Assembly: GCA_027924585.1 (NCBI GenBank)
Contig: BSBM01000486.1
Coordinates: 40,068,001 to 40,132,000 of the forward strand
DNA from: Larix kaempferi
Lineage: Eukaryota > Streptophyta > Pinopsida > Pinales > Pinaceae
Direction: 5' to 3'
Length of the DNA: 64,000 nt
Part shown: in pieces, positions 1-10,384 of the stretch
Position numbering within the stretch: position 1 is the first letter of the stretch
Layout: each line of letters begins with the position of its first letter
Notes under the pieces: model-generated
Database searches by the model: none
What the model was told of the DNA's origin: nothing
What the model saw: only the letters and a program-made list of their open reading frames with translations
Translations under genes and position numbers: made by a program

Positions 1-1291
1 CTGCAAATGAAAGGTATGAATTTTCTATACACTCTATGATAATGATGCATGCAAATGAACAGTGATGAATACACAGCAGTGATACATGCAATAGTGTGTG
101 AAAGTAATGTACAGTGGTGAAGTATGTACAGTGATATAAACAGTTATGCATATACAATGATGATCAGTGATATGTGAAGTGGACCCTTGATGATACTATA
201 TACTTTATGATAATTGTATCCCAGTTGACACGTGCTTTATGACAAAGTATGCTCTCCTATACTCTGTGTGATGATACATGCTACACTACCCATTTTATGA
301 TAATGCATTTCTATGCACTATGATATATACCCTGTGAGCAGCAAGTAACTACTACTGGGTGGTATCCATAGCAAGGAAACTTCAATCTCTGTGTGAAGGG
401 AAACATCATGCATCAAATCTGCCAGTGACTTTTCAGACCTTTGATTACTTGGGATGAGTCTTAGCAGCAGGTTGTGAAGGTTTATGAGCAGGGTCTTGAC
501 AGATGACAGTATTGACTATTGATTGATTGACAGATAGATCTGTTAAGGAATTGATGCTTGGGCAAAATTCATGACAGTGATAAAATTGAGCAGAAAGATA
601 ACAGGAGTAACCAATATCAGATTGACTTGATAATTTCGACAGTGGACTGAGTTGACTGATTCAGTAGCTGTATTGAGCAGACCTTGATGACTTGGATGTG
701 TTGCAGCAGTATTGAGCAGACTTGGATATGTTGCAGCAATATATTCGGTTAGTGATGAGCAGCAGTATTGATGAACAGTCTGACATACAGAATTATCACA
801 GGTTGGCAGTATAAACACATACAGGATTGATGAAACAATTTAATGGTTGAGAAGCAGTGGTATTTTGGTAGTGATCACAGAGCAGAGGTTATCAGCAGCA
901 GGGTTTGTTATTTGACAGGTCCACAGGTTCAGCAATCTCTTTCTAAAGGGAGGTAGGGTGGTGCTAAGGCTCACAATCTTGTGAGCTGAGCTGTTGTAGC
1001 AGCTTGTCAGTTGTGGCTGACGAAGGCTAGGGGTTGTAGCCCCTTCCAATTGTAGCTGGAGAAGTTGTATTAAATTTGTAACCCCAGTTGTTGCTGGGTC
1101 ATTTTATTATAAAAGGCTTCCGTGGTTTTACCCCTAGGACTTGGGTTTCCACGTAAAAATCTTGTGTACTGTGCATCCTTTTTTTTTATTGTTGATGTTA
1201 TACTGCTATGATTGGTGATTAGCAACTTGCTCTCGCTTAAAAATTTGATTATTGGCAAAGACTGATTCACCTCCTTCTCAGTATTTCAACA
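1..1291 (+). mobile_element. 3' part of an LTR (possibly a solo LTR), start outside window
   Basis: There is no protein signal here. The last 200 bases look like the promoter-to-end part of a plant copia LTR. A TATA-like TATAAAAG lies at 1108-1115, followed by a leader and a terminus of the form GATTCACCTCC...TTTCAACA ending at 1291. The same style of terminus (GATTCACCCCCCTCTCA...TTCAACA) closes both LTRs of GAG-1 at 44903 and 49154. No primer-binding site follows. The sequence passes straight into copia gag coding sequence, so a solo LTR or the 3' LTR of an element lying to the left is most likely. The first 900 bases hold only short AGCAGTATTGA-like repetition. The call rests on the terminus and TATA box alone. 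Confidence 0.4.
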
Positions 1292-2139
1292 AATCAACAA
1301 TGCAGATACATCTGGGAAAGCCTTATTGTCCCAACAGAAAGAAAAGTCCAAGCCTCCCAAGAAACAAAATTTTTGCAATAATAAGTCAAACAAGGGTCCA
1401 AAACCCTCTTAGTCAGCTCCTTCTTTAAAAAATGACAAAGGATCCAAGCCAAAAGGCAATAAGACTGAGCGTCATTGCAACTATTGCGGGAAAGATAATC
1501 ATGATGAATCTAAGTGTTTCAAGAAGATGGCAGCCTTGGAAGCAACAATGAAGAAGCACCACATCAGCCTAGATTCGCCTTCAGAATCTGCCTCTCATGG
1601 ACATGCACTTTGTGCTTCTGGTTATTCTTATAATGCATCTTCTTCTTCTACTTCAAATGATTGGCTCATTGATTCTGGAGCATCTTATCATATGGCTAAA
1701 GATCAAGCCATCTTTTCTACTATGCATGAATGTAACACCAAAGAAATATTTGTTGGTGATGATAGATCTCTAAGTGTTGTAGGAGCTGGAACAGTTCCAG
1801 TAGATAATGGTCATTTTAGTGATGTACTATGTGTTCCAAGAATTTCCTGCAATTTGTTATCAGTCTATCAGATCACTCATTCTGGTGAAGGTAAAACTGT
1901 GACCTTTACACCTCACCAAGCTGTAATCAAGGATTTTAAAGATCCTCAACAGGTCCTAGCTACCGGAATTGTTGATGATATTACCAGGTTGTACAAGTTT
2001 AACAACTTTGGGTCATCACCCTTCCCTTCAGTTTTTGTTGCTCATAGTGATAACTTGAGCAAACTTTGGCATGAGCGATTTGGTCACTTAAATTATCGCT
2101 CATTGCAACAACTATGTAAAGAAAATATGGTGACAGGTC
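1292..2139 (+). pseudogene. Copia-1 gag end, protease and start of integrase zinc finger
   Basis: This is the 5' surviving part of a Ty1/copia polyprotein. A basic Lys-rich gag tail is followed by a CCHC zinc knuckle at 1475-1516 (C-x2-C-x4-H-x4-C), which binds the element's RNA. Next comes the aspartic protease with motif WLIDSGASYHM (Asp codon 1671-1673), then the GAG-pre-integrase segment LWHERFGHLNY, which supplies the two His of the HHCC finger. One in-frame TAG lies upstream of the knuckle, near 1410. The N-terminal two thirds of gag and the 5' LTR are missing, replaced by an LTR end at 1291. The frame is cut at 2139 by SoloLTR-1 and resumes at 6669. Not functional as it stands. Confidence 0.85.
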
Positions 2140-4706
2140 TGTTATCACATATATAGTAGCCGGGCTACCATACATTATTTTTCTCATTCCAGTACACTAT
2201 TCAGCCAGTTCCCTTGCATTTGAGATGCCGAGATGAGCATTTATATTGGATCACTATCAGATTGTGGACAGCAGTTATATTCCCCATGCCATGACTGAGT
2301 TTCGGGACACTCAGAGAGATGCCAGATATAGCCATTATGCCATTGGTACAGAGCAGACAGTAGTGCCCAGAGTTACAGCAGCAGTCTCAGAGGACAGGTG
2401 ATGGTACAGGTTGATGAGCTTTCAGGTATATGACTCAGCAGGTATACTATTGTGTTATGGTTAGATTGCTTTTATACTTATTCTTATAGCATGTCTTAGC
2501 ACTTAGTGTCATGATCTGGCGATCATATAGATATTTGGACCTGGTTGACCTATTATATATATTACTGTCCCTACTCAGACTTAGAAGTTCACTATTCATA
2601 CTCATTGGTACATACCCTCCTTAGGGAGAATAGAGGTGATCATTACACCATACTATGGCTTGCTAGTGTTGGCTTCATCTTTTCATTGTCTTCATCCATC
2701 CGTGGCCTACCTTTTAGATTATTACCTTGATTTGCTACTTGACTAGTGACATGGAGGATCTTTCCCCACTGTAGCCTCTGTACTGGATGAGCTTCCCTGT
2801 TTATTGTGTCTCGGCTCTGAGTTGGTGACAAAACTTACCTATGGTGAGTTGGAGTTCCTTGAGAATTCCCCCTAGTCACTAAAGTTGTGTTGGCTAAACC
2901 TGAAACTTTTAGTGCTGCCATCAATACAAAATCTGGAAAAAATCAAATGCTATATCTTGTATATGAAAGAAATGCCAAATGAAAATGGCCATGAAAAATA
3001 AAATGTTATATCTTTTGGAAAAATAAATACCTAGGTAAACAAGCTGTCCATGACACACCTAGAAGTGCTCAGGTAAACAAGTGCCTTAAAAACACACCTG
3101 CAGCAGAAAGCCTAAAAATAAATGTAAATCTATGCAATGTGTTTGTAAACACACATAGATCAAGGCTATGGAAAACTCAGGCCCAAAAAGCAATGGAACT
3201 TAAATGTTATATCTAAACAATTGCTGGCCTTGCTTGTATTATGGATTGTGCGCATCTGTGAAGGTGAATAAACCCTCTTTAAACAACTCATCCATTTGTG
3301 AGACACCGCCATTCCCTGTGTTATTGCTCATTCAGTATATACTATGGTGTGTATTCCCTTTCCCTTGCCAAAGTGTCACAAAGTCAAGTTAGTCAAGTCA
3401 TCCCTTAGCCTAGCCATTTATTTCAGCCTTCACTCTTCACTAGCAAATTGATCACAACTATGAAGTGAGTATGATCCTGAAAGTCTAGTCTGAGTAATAA
3501 TAATAACTAACGACACTATATATTTGGATTTAGATCGCCAGTCATGATTACTCTGTGTTATAGAAGCTATTTGAATAAATTGTAAAGCATGTATTGACCT
3601 TGACACCTTGCAGCAGCTATGGATGATAGTCTGAGTTGTATTTGGTCTTGGTTAGACCTAGTTTGACCATGGAGGACCATGGGACATGAGATGTTGGACC
3701 TTATGATGATATGGATAGATGATATATGGTCCATGTACACATACAGGATGATTCTATGCAGCAGCTACAGGGTTATGATGATGATTCTTGGGATACAGCA
3801 GTGTTTGGTCATTTACAGATCATTATTATTGGCCTTGTTCCGGTACATTGGATATTTATCTTGATCATGCAGAGATTCATATGGTGTATGAGTACACATC
3901 TTGGATGGATTTGGACCTTCTGAGTCCAATGGGACAGTTTGTTTTCAGTTCCGGGCACTTACAGTGATGATTTAGCCTCAGTAGGCTGTCCTAGTGCAGT
4001 TTTGGTCTGTTGGAGGCCCTGTCGGAGCAGAGATGACTTTTATCTGGTTGACCTAGGGCGCTGATGATGGAGGGGGTGGTCCAGCCACTTGTTTTTACCA
4101 TATTACCCCCCTCCCGGACACATTGGTACCCTCACATTGACAGCGCCATCACTCCAGGAGGCAGTTTGGGCAGTTTCACGTTTCCCGAGGCAGTTCAAGA
4201 TTGGTAGAAATGGCTATTGAGGAAATCGATTTGGGCTACTGAGGCAAAGTTATGGCATGGGATGATCAGTGATGATAGATCGGGACCTTCCACACCTCCT
4301 CCTGCAGTTTCAGCTTCATCGGGGCCCGCATCCATCACTTATGGCACTTTCTGTGGATCTTTTGGGTCTTTTGAGGACCACGACTTCACCTTGGAGGACC
4401 ACGACTTCACCTTGGAGGCACGATTTGGTACTTTCATGATTATTTATTGGTTATTGTGCTATGGGGATTGACCAAGGAGGGATAAAATTACCCCTTGGAC
4501 CCACCATGAGCCTCTTATGATATTTTGTCATCATGATTTGGTGGGATTCCCCTCTCCTAGGGCGACTTTGTCCACTTATGTTATATTTTATGTGTGATCC
4601 ATGTATTATGTTGTTGAGCTCATCTCAACCATTGATTAGACATTTGTATCTTTTAATCTTAGCCACTCATTCAAAAAGTGGTTAGGGTTTTGGTGCCTCT
4701 CCTTCC

Positions 4707-4714
4707 TATTTAAA
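4707..4714 (+). promoter_or_regulatory. TATA box of SoloLTR-1
   Basis: TATTTAAA is followed by GGAGAGAGCC and then a stretch with strong similarity to the equivalent place in SoloLTR-3, where the box reads TATATAAG on the minus strand at 59708-59715. In both copies the spacing from TATA to the matching downstream GGTATAGAAAA / GGAATAGAACA block is similar, which supports a real LTR transcription start. Confidence 0.5.
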
Positions 4715-5274
4715 GGAGAGAGCCTCTCATTGTAAAGGGTCTTTGGCTCTTGGATTATTGGTATAGAAAAATATTCTTGTGGAAATTCTTGTGGTCTCCT
4801 TTGCATCTGGTGTTCTTAGATGGTGATTGGAAAGTCTATTGCAACCTAGCATTTGGAAATTGTGGTAAGATCTATCTTTTGTTTGGAAATCATTGTTTGT
4901 CTACAGGAGGGCGACTTCAACAAGGGCGATTTTGCAAGGCTTCTTCAAATCGACTTTCTTGGCATTCGCTTGTATCAGGGGGTTATCATTAGTATCATTG
5001 TGATCTATGCTATCTTTCTGTTACTTCTTTTGTGGCATTAGTCTTATCTCTTGATGCATCAAATCTGATATTGTTGACGTTTGTTGTGCAGGAGAGAGGG
5101 CGCATTGGCTTCTTGGACTAAATCGATTTGCATAGAGACTACCTCAAAGCTTCCAAATTGATCGGGATTGCATAGATCATCATCATCAAGGCATCTACAA
5201 GGTTATCCAGGTAAGATCCACAGGTTTGTTTCTCTTTCCTTTATCCAATCCATTGACATAATTCATAAATCGTT

Positions 5275-5946
5275 AAAACCCTAAATAATTCAAAACCCCC
5301 TTTTTACATTTTGTCAGATCTACCAAGATCTAGTGGGTTGTTGGGCATGATATTGAAAACCCACCTCTATAGCATCCACGGCATCCTGGATCTATAGTTT
5401 GGTGTGGATTGGCTCCCGTTTGATCCCTCTCCCAAGCCAACCTAGCTTCTCCCAAGGAAGGCGCACTTCACCATTTGAGCAGGTTGACCTAGATCTAAGC
5501 GATGGGTGTTTGAGATTTCACTTGATTTGACATCTACACATCAAATAACATACACCCAGGTTGTCCCTTTCTTGAAAATCACCTTGTGGGCCCCATTCCA
5601 CATTTTAAGGGATTTAATCCCCATTTTGGACCACTTGGAACACTAAAACTCAGATCTATAAAGATCTAACCGGTGGATTGCCACAAAATTATAGATCCAT
5701 ATCCCTACTTGACTGATCTACCCGGATCTAAAGTTTGGATGCCATCCGACATGATTTGACCCACCTAAACCCCGATTCAAGCCTCCTTAGGGAAAGTCGC
5801 ACCACCTTGGAGAAGTGAGTTCACTCACTTCGAGGAACTGGGTACTTGAGATTTTTGCAGATCCGGATTCAGAATAATTCAAAACCTAGGTCTAGACTGT
5901 CACTTTGTCAAATCTTGCCTTGGGGATTGCATTCCTTGTTTTTAGG
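5275..5946 (+). repeat. Two diverged ~336-base direct repeats inside SoloLTR-1
   Basis: Anchor blocks recur 336 bases apart. They include ATTCC followed by a GGGATT tract (5595 and 5931), a CGCAC...TTGAG block (about 5455 and 5791) and a GGATCTA-AGTTTGG block (about 5385 and 5721). The matching region of SoloLTR-3 has the same anchors at 58507 and 58843, again 336 apart. The duplication therefore predates both insertions and is part of the family's U5-side sequence. Confidence 0.5.
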
Positions 5947-6668
5947 GATTGTGGTCCACTTGGGTCAAACCTAGATCTAGACACATTTATCCATCAAGGC
6001 CTATACTGTCCACTTATCTCATGTTGTAGGAGTCCTAAACCATAAAGTCAACCCTACTTTGACTCCACTTCCCAATTCCCAAGGCACTGGTTTATTTCCA
6101 AGTCAACCCACTCTCCTAGATTGTTGGATTGACTTGTGGTTTGACTTTTGCATGGTGAACTATACCTTTGAGGACATCATGGACTTTGGTCAAGATTGTC
6201 TCATGCACTAGTTAGCCCCAGTCTGACCCCTAAACAACCCTGCATTGGACACGGTTCCCAAGGCAGTGGATCTTTTGACATTGACCTAGTACACTAGCCC
6301 TAGATCTCACTTTAAACATTGTAAGTCACTCTCACATCAACTATGAACCAAAGCTACATCTATTGAACCCCTCACTTGACTTGTGACTTAATCCTTAGGT
6401 CTAGGATAAACCATACACCTAACTTCACTTGGAAATACCCTGATTTGGTGTCTTGGTTTTGATCTCTCCTGTCGGGAGTAGATCGGGTCTCCCCCTTTGT
6501 TGTCTGGGCTAGATAACATAAAGTGAAGGTTGCCTCGACTGGCGTGACAACCATATACATTGGAGGTCGAGGTGATCGTGGTTGCACCTTTCAAGTTGCC
6601 CTTCCCTATTGCCATCCATGACTGGATCCTTCCATAGGGGTAACTACAGTTTAGGTGATAACAAGGTC

Positions 6669-8573
6669 TTCTGATGGTATCTTGTAGAGATGGTGTTTGC
6701 TCCGGTTGTGTACTCGGAAAAACATCATCGGGACAGTTTTGACAAACGTGCCTCTTGGCACGCCTCGGTTCCCTTGGAGCTTGTGCATAGTGACTTGTGT
6801 GGTCCTCTTCCATCTGCTTCCTTTTCTGGTTTCAAATATTTCCTAACTTTCATTGATGATTACACCAGACGCACTTGGGTTTATTTTCTAAAACTTAAGA
6901 GCGAAGTATTTAACATGTTCTTGGCCTACAAGGCCCTTGTTGAAAAACAATCTGGTCATCAAATTATTAAGTTAAGATCTGACAATGGAGGAGAATATGT
7001 TAACAAAAGGTTCACTACTTTCTGCACTGAACAAGGCATCCAACAACAACACACTGTTCCATATACACCACAACAAAATGGTGTAGCTGAGCGGAAGAAC
7101 CGCACTTTAAAAGAAATGGCTAATTGTATGATCCAATCTAAGGGACTAAGTCTTCAATTTTGGGCTGAAGCCATTAATTGTGCAAATTACATAGTAAATC
7201 GCACCCCCACTAAAGCATTACAAGGTATAACACCAGAAGAAGCATGGAGTAAAACTAAACCTGATGTAAGTCACTTCCGTGTGTTTGGTAGTGAAGCATG
7301 GGTTCACATTCCGGATGAAAAACGGAAAGCATTGCAGCCTACAAGTGAAAAGTGCATATTTGTTGGATATTCTGAAGATGTAAAAGATTTTAGACTTGTT
7401 CAACCACATTCTCATGATATAATCATTAGAAGAGATGTTAAATTTGATAAAATTCTCTTGGACTGCGAGCCTAACTCGGCGATTGTGCCATCTTTGGCCT
7501 GCAAGCCTGATTTGGCGTTTGTGCCTTCTTCTTCTTCTTCCAACTTCCTTGATAGGTTTCCAACTCCAGTTTCTGATGATGACAGTGAGGATGAAAATCC
7601 ACCTCCGCCTGCTCATGTTTCTCCAGTTGCACCAGCACAAGTGCTTCCTCGATGGGTCCGTTCAACATGTGAAGCAGCTGGTGATCCTAGAGATCAACGT
7701 CGAACACGTTCTCAGTTTCAGCGAGCCTCTTCTCTTTTGGCTCAAGTTTCCAAGAATCATGATCCAGAAACTTTTGCAGAAGCTTCAGGGAATCCAGATT
7801 GGGATGCAGCCATGGATGAAGAATATCGATCCTTAATGGCGAACGATACTTGGGATCTTGTACCTCTTCCAAAAGGAAGAAAACTTGTTAGATGCAAATG
7901 GGTCTACAGAACTAAGTATGCATCAGATGGAAGTGTTGAAAGACTTAAGGCAAGGTTAGTTGCCAAAGGTTTTTCCCAAGTTGAAGGGATTGACTACAAT
8001 GAAACCTTTGCTCCCGTCGCAAAAATGAACTCCATCCGCCTTGTTCTTTCCCTTGCAGCCTTACATAACTGGGAAGTCCATCAAATGGATGTCAAGTCTG
8101 CCTTCTTACATGGTGATTTACGGGAGGAAATTTACATGGAACAACCTCTTGGCTATGTTCAGAATAACTCTAGCCTTGTCTGCCGCCTTAAGAAATCCTT
8201 ATATGGCCTTAAGCAAGCTCCTAGAGCTTGGTATGCCAAAATGGATAACTTTCTCCTTGACATTGGTTTTTCTAGATGCCATTCTGACCCCAATGTCTAT
8301 ACCAAGAAAGTAGGACACCATCTCATCATACTTGTTCTATATGTTGATGACCTTATTCTTACTGGTAGTGACCCTAAGCTTATAACCCATGTGAAATCCA
8401 GTTTTAAACAAAATTTTGAAATGTCAGACTCAGGACATTTGCATTATTTTCTTGGTCTCCAGGTCCTGCAAACCAAAGAAGGAATCTTTCTTTCTCAGTC
8501 TATGTATGCTTGTGACCTTCTTCGTCACTTTCACATGGAAGATTGTACACCAGCCCCTTGTCCCTTCTAGTCT
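6669..8573 (+). pseudogene. Copia-1 integrase and reverse transcriptase
   Basis: This continues Copia-1 after SoloLTR-1. The CxxC half of the HHCC finger (CRDGVCSGC) is read from 6669. One extra A near 6720 shifts the frame, and a long open frame then runs to a TAG at 8568-8570. Integrase core motifs are HSDLCGP, RSDNGGEY and GVAERKNR, i.e. all three of D, D and E. RT follows, from the W-D-A-A-M-D-E-E-Y start through QMDVKSAFLHG, SLYGLKQAPRAWY and the catalytic LYVDDLILTG, to a FLGLQV thumb motif. The stop at 8568 fits a single C-to-T change. Domain order PR-INT-RT-RH is diagnostic of Ty1/copia. The RT core itself looks intact; the element is dead because of its other breaks. Confidence 0.9.
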
Positions 8574-9294
8574 GGAGTCAAACTTTCTGCCACTTGTACT
8601 TCACCTGAAGTCGATGCCACCTTGTATCGTCAGCTTGTTGGTAGTCTCTTATACTTGACTCATTCTCGTCCTGACCTTTCCTTTGCCGTTGGTCGTGTTG
8701 CCTGTTATATGCAGACACCTCATGAAAGTCACTGGAAAGCCGCTAAAAGAATACTTCGATATATTCGAGGTACAGTTCAGTTTGGGATTCATTATAGGGG
8801 GGAAACCTTTGTGGGTTGGTTTCACTGATTCAGATTGGGCCGGCGATCCTGATGATCGAAAGTCTACTGCAGGTTATGTTTTCAGTTTGGGATCTGGACC
8901 TATTACTTGGGCTTGTAAGAAACAACAAGCTCTTGCTCTTTCTTCAGCAGAGACAGAATATCAAGCAACAGTTAATGCCAGTTAGGAAGCTTTATGGCTT
9001 TGACAGATCCTTTCAGAGTTTGGATTCAAGCAGCAGCAGCCTACTACACTTTGGTGCGACAATCAAAGTGCCATCAAGCTTGCCAAAGATCCAGTTTTAC
9101 ATCAACGCAGCAAACACACTGAGCTACATATGCACTTCATCAGAAATCTTGTTCATGCTCGTGTTCTTGAAGTGCTCTTTTGCCCTACAGATGATCAAGT
9201 TGCAGACATCTTCACCAAGTCTCTTACAGAAGCGAAGTTTTCTAAACTTCGATCTATGTTAGGAGTTCAGGAACTTGTCACTAAGGGGGGATAG
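8574..9294 (+). pseudogene. Copia-1 RNase H and pol C-terminus
   Basis: The RNase H part contains YRQLVGSLLYLTHSRPD, then a frameshift near 8800 at a run of G. The DSDWAGDPDDRKST and SSAETEYQA motifs follow in the next frame. A TAG at 8983-8985 and at least one more frameshift follow before a recognisable tail of the type H-x-R-S-K-H-T-E-L-H and DQVADIFTKSL. The frame finally ends at TAG 9292-9294, right after a G-rich tract that resembles a polypurine tract. The region 9295-9377 between this and the true LTR is spacer with no coding signal. Confidence 0.85.
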
Positions 9295-9370
9295 GCTCTA
9301 ATGCCCTCCTTCCTTCTTCTAATAGTGTCACTGTTGTAAATCCTTCAATCCTATCCCAAGTTGTTCTTAA

Positions 9371-9377
9371 GGGGGGA
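9371..9377 (+). promoter_or_regulatory. Polypurine tract of Copia-1
   Basis: A GGGGGGA tract abuts the TGTTAGG start of the 3' LTR, the position where plus-strand DNA synthesis is primed. A very similar AAGGGGGGAT tract lies 84-90 bases upstream, at the pol stop codon. Confidence 0.6.
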
Positions 9378-9835
9378 TGTTAGGATATTTAGACACTTAA
9401 GAGTTAGTTAAGATCAACTTGTGTAATATATCCGTTAGGGATAGTGTGTTTCTTTAGTATGCATTAGTATGCATTTGTAAATACTTAATCCGATGGTCAC
9501 GATATGTTCTTGACATAGAGTGATCCGACGGCTCAACTTCTCTTAGATCAAACCTAACCTTGATCCGTGGCTTAACACCCGATTGGTCCATGATCTCTAT
9601 TTAAAGAGCATGGAGGGTCATTGTTTAGTTGATCGATTATGAGAAGCTCATTTGTAACTTTCTGTCTTTGCATAATAAATTGTCCCGTAGAAGCTATTTG
9701 GCCGGGGCCGTGGAGTGTTTCCCTCAAGAGGGTTTAAACCACGTCAAAACATCGGTGTGTTGATCTGTGATTTGTTTGTGTGAAGTGGTTGCTCTTGGTG
9801 TTCGGTCCTTTGGTAGTACCCTGTGTACCCGAACA
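9378..9835 (+). mobile_element. Copia-1 3' LTR
   Basis: The LTR begins TGTTAGGATATT directly after the polypurine tract and most likely ends at ...CCCGAACA (9835), about 458 bases. A TATTTAAA box lies at 9598-9605 and an AATAAAT polyadenylation-like site near 9672-9679. The order is normal for U3-R-U5. No 5' LTR partner is in the window, so the right boundary is inferred from the TG...CA rule only and no target duplication can be checked. Confidence 0.65.
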
Positions 9836-9846
9836 TGGTGTACCTA

Positions 9847-10088
9847 GCTTGTCAACAACTAGAGACAATGAAGCATATTTTTTGGAGTTGTTGGTTTGTC
9901 AGGCAATGGTGGAGTTACATTGAGCATCAACATCCTGTCCTGTTTCAAAGCAAGTTATATTGGTGGGCTTACTTACTTGGGGATGGATGAGCTCTTGTGC
10001 ATGATTCCTTTCTTGGTCTGTGGTATTATTTATAGATTCATGTGCTTTTTGTGATATGCAAGCTTAAGTGTAAGTATGCATTTGATTA
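9847..10088 (+). pseudogene. LINE-type reverse transcriptase zinc-finger tail (fragment)
   Basis: One frame reads C-Q-Q-L-E-T-M-K-H-I-F-W-S-C, the pattern Cys-x4-Glu-Thr-x2-His-x4-Cys of the zf-RVT domain found at the C-terminus of plant non-LTR retrotransposon RT and related coding fragments. A Trp-rich stretch follows. The frame carries two internal stops (TGA near 9988, TAG near 10034) before TAA at 10086-10088. No upstream RT is visible because Copia-1's LTR abuts it. The call rests on this single motif. Confidence 0.4.
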
Positions 10089-10384
10089 AGAGATGAGTTC
10101 CATGTTTGTCTTTATTGCTCTATGGAATGATGAGGTCACGAATCGTTGGCTAACCGTGTCTTGTTGATCAAGGTTGCTAGAAATTTGGCTCCTTCTTTAT
10201 ATTTTGACTTTATTTTTGCTTTAGTTACTTTGAAGAAGAGCTTATGATAGGCATTGTATATACCCTTTCGTGCTTTGCAATTTGGTATGTAAATATGTTT
10301 TGTGAGTATAAGAAGTATTTTTCACAAAAAAATGACCAACCTTGTACACATAAGCTCGTAACCCCCCTCGGGGAAAGCACCCTA

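Larger units (their letters stand above)
2140..6663 (+). mobile_element. SoloLTR-1: 4.5 kb solo long LTR inserted in Copia-1
   Basis: The ends are TGTTATCAC and GTGATAACA, a 9-base inverted terminus of TG...CA type. A perfect 5-base target duplication AGGTC flanks it (2135-2139 and 6664-6668). Removing it restores the reading frame of Copia-1. No coding region longer than a shadow frame is present. A single promoter-like TATTTAAA sits mid-element at 4707-4714, as expected for U3-R-U5, and no second copy of the ends is found inside. I therefore read it as one complete LTR left by recombination, not a full element or a DNA transposon. Its ends and mid-element promoter match SoloLTR-3 (57766-62241, opposite strand). 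The family is unassigned; very long LTRs are known in some gypsy lineages. Confidence 0.75.

Noticed and set aside
2140-6663. Reading SoloLTR-1 as a DNA transposon because of its inverted ends
   Set aside because: TG...CA termini, a 5-base target duplication and a central promoter fit LTR biology. hAT, Mutator and CACTA elements give 8, 9-11 or 3 bases and different ends.
6388-6813. Minus-strand 141-codon frame across the SoloLTR-1/Copia-1 junction
   Set aside because: It spans an insertion boundary and is antisense to copia integrase, so it is a shadow frame.
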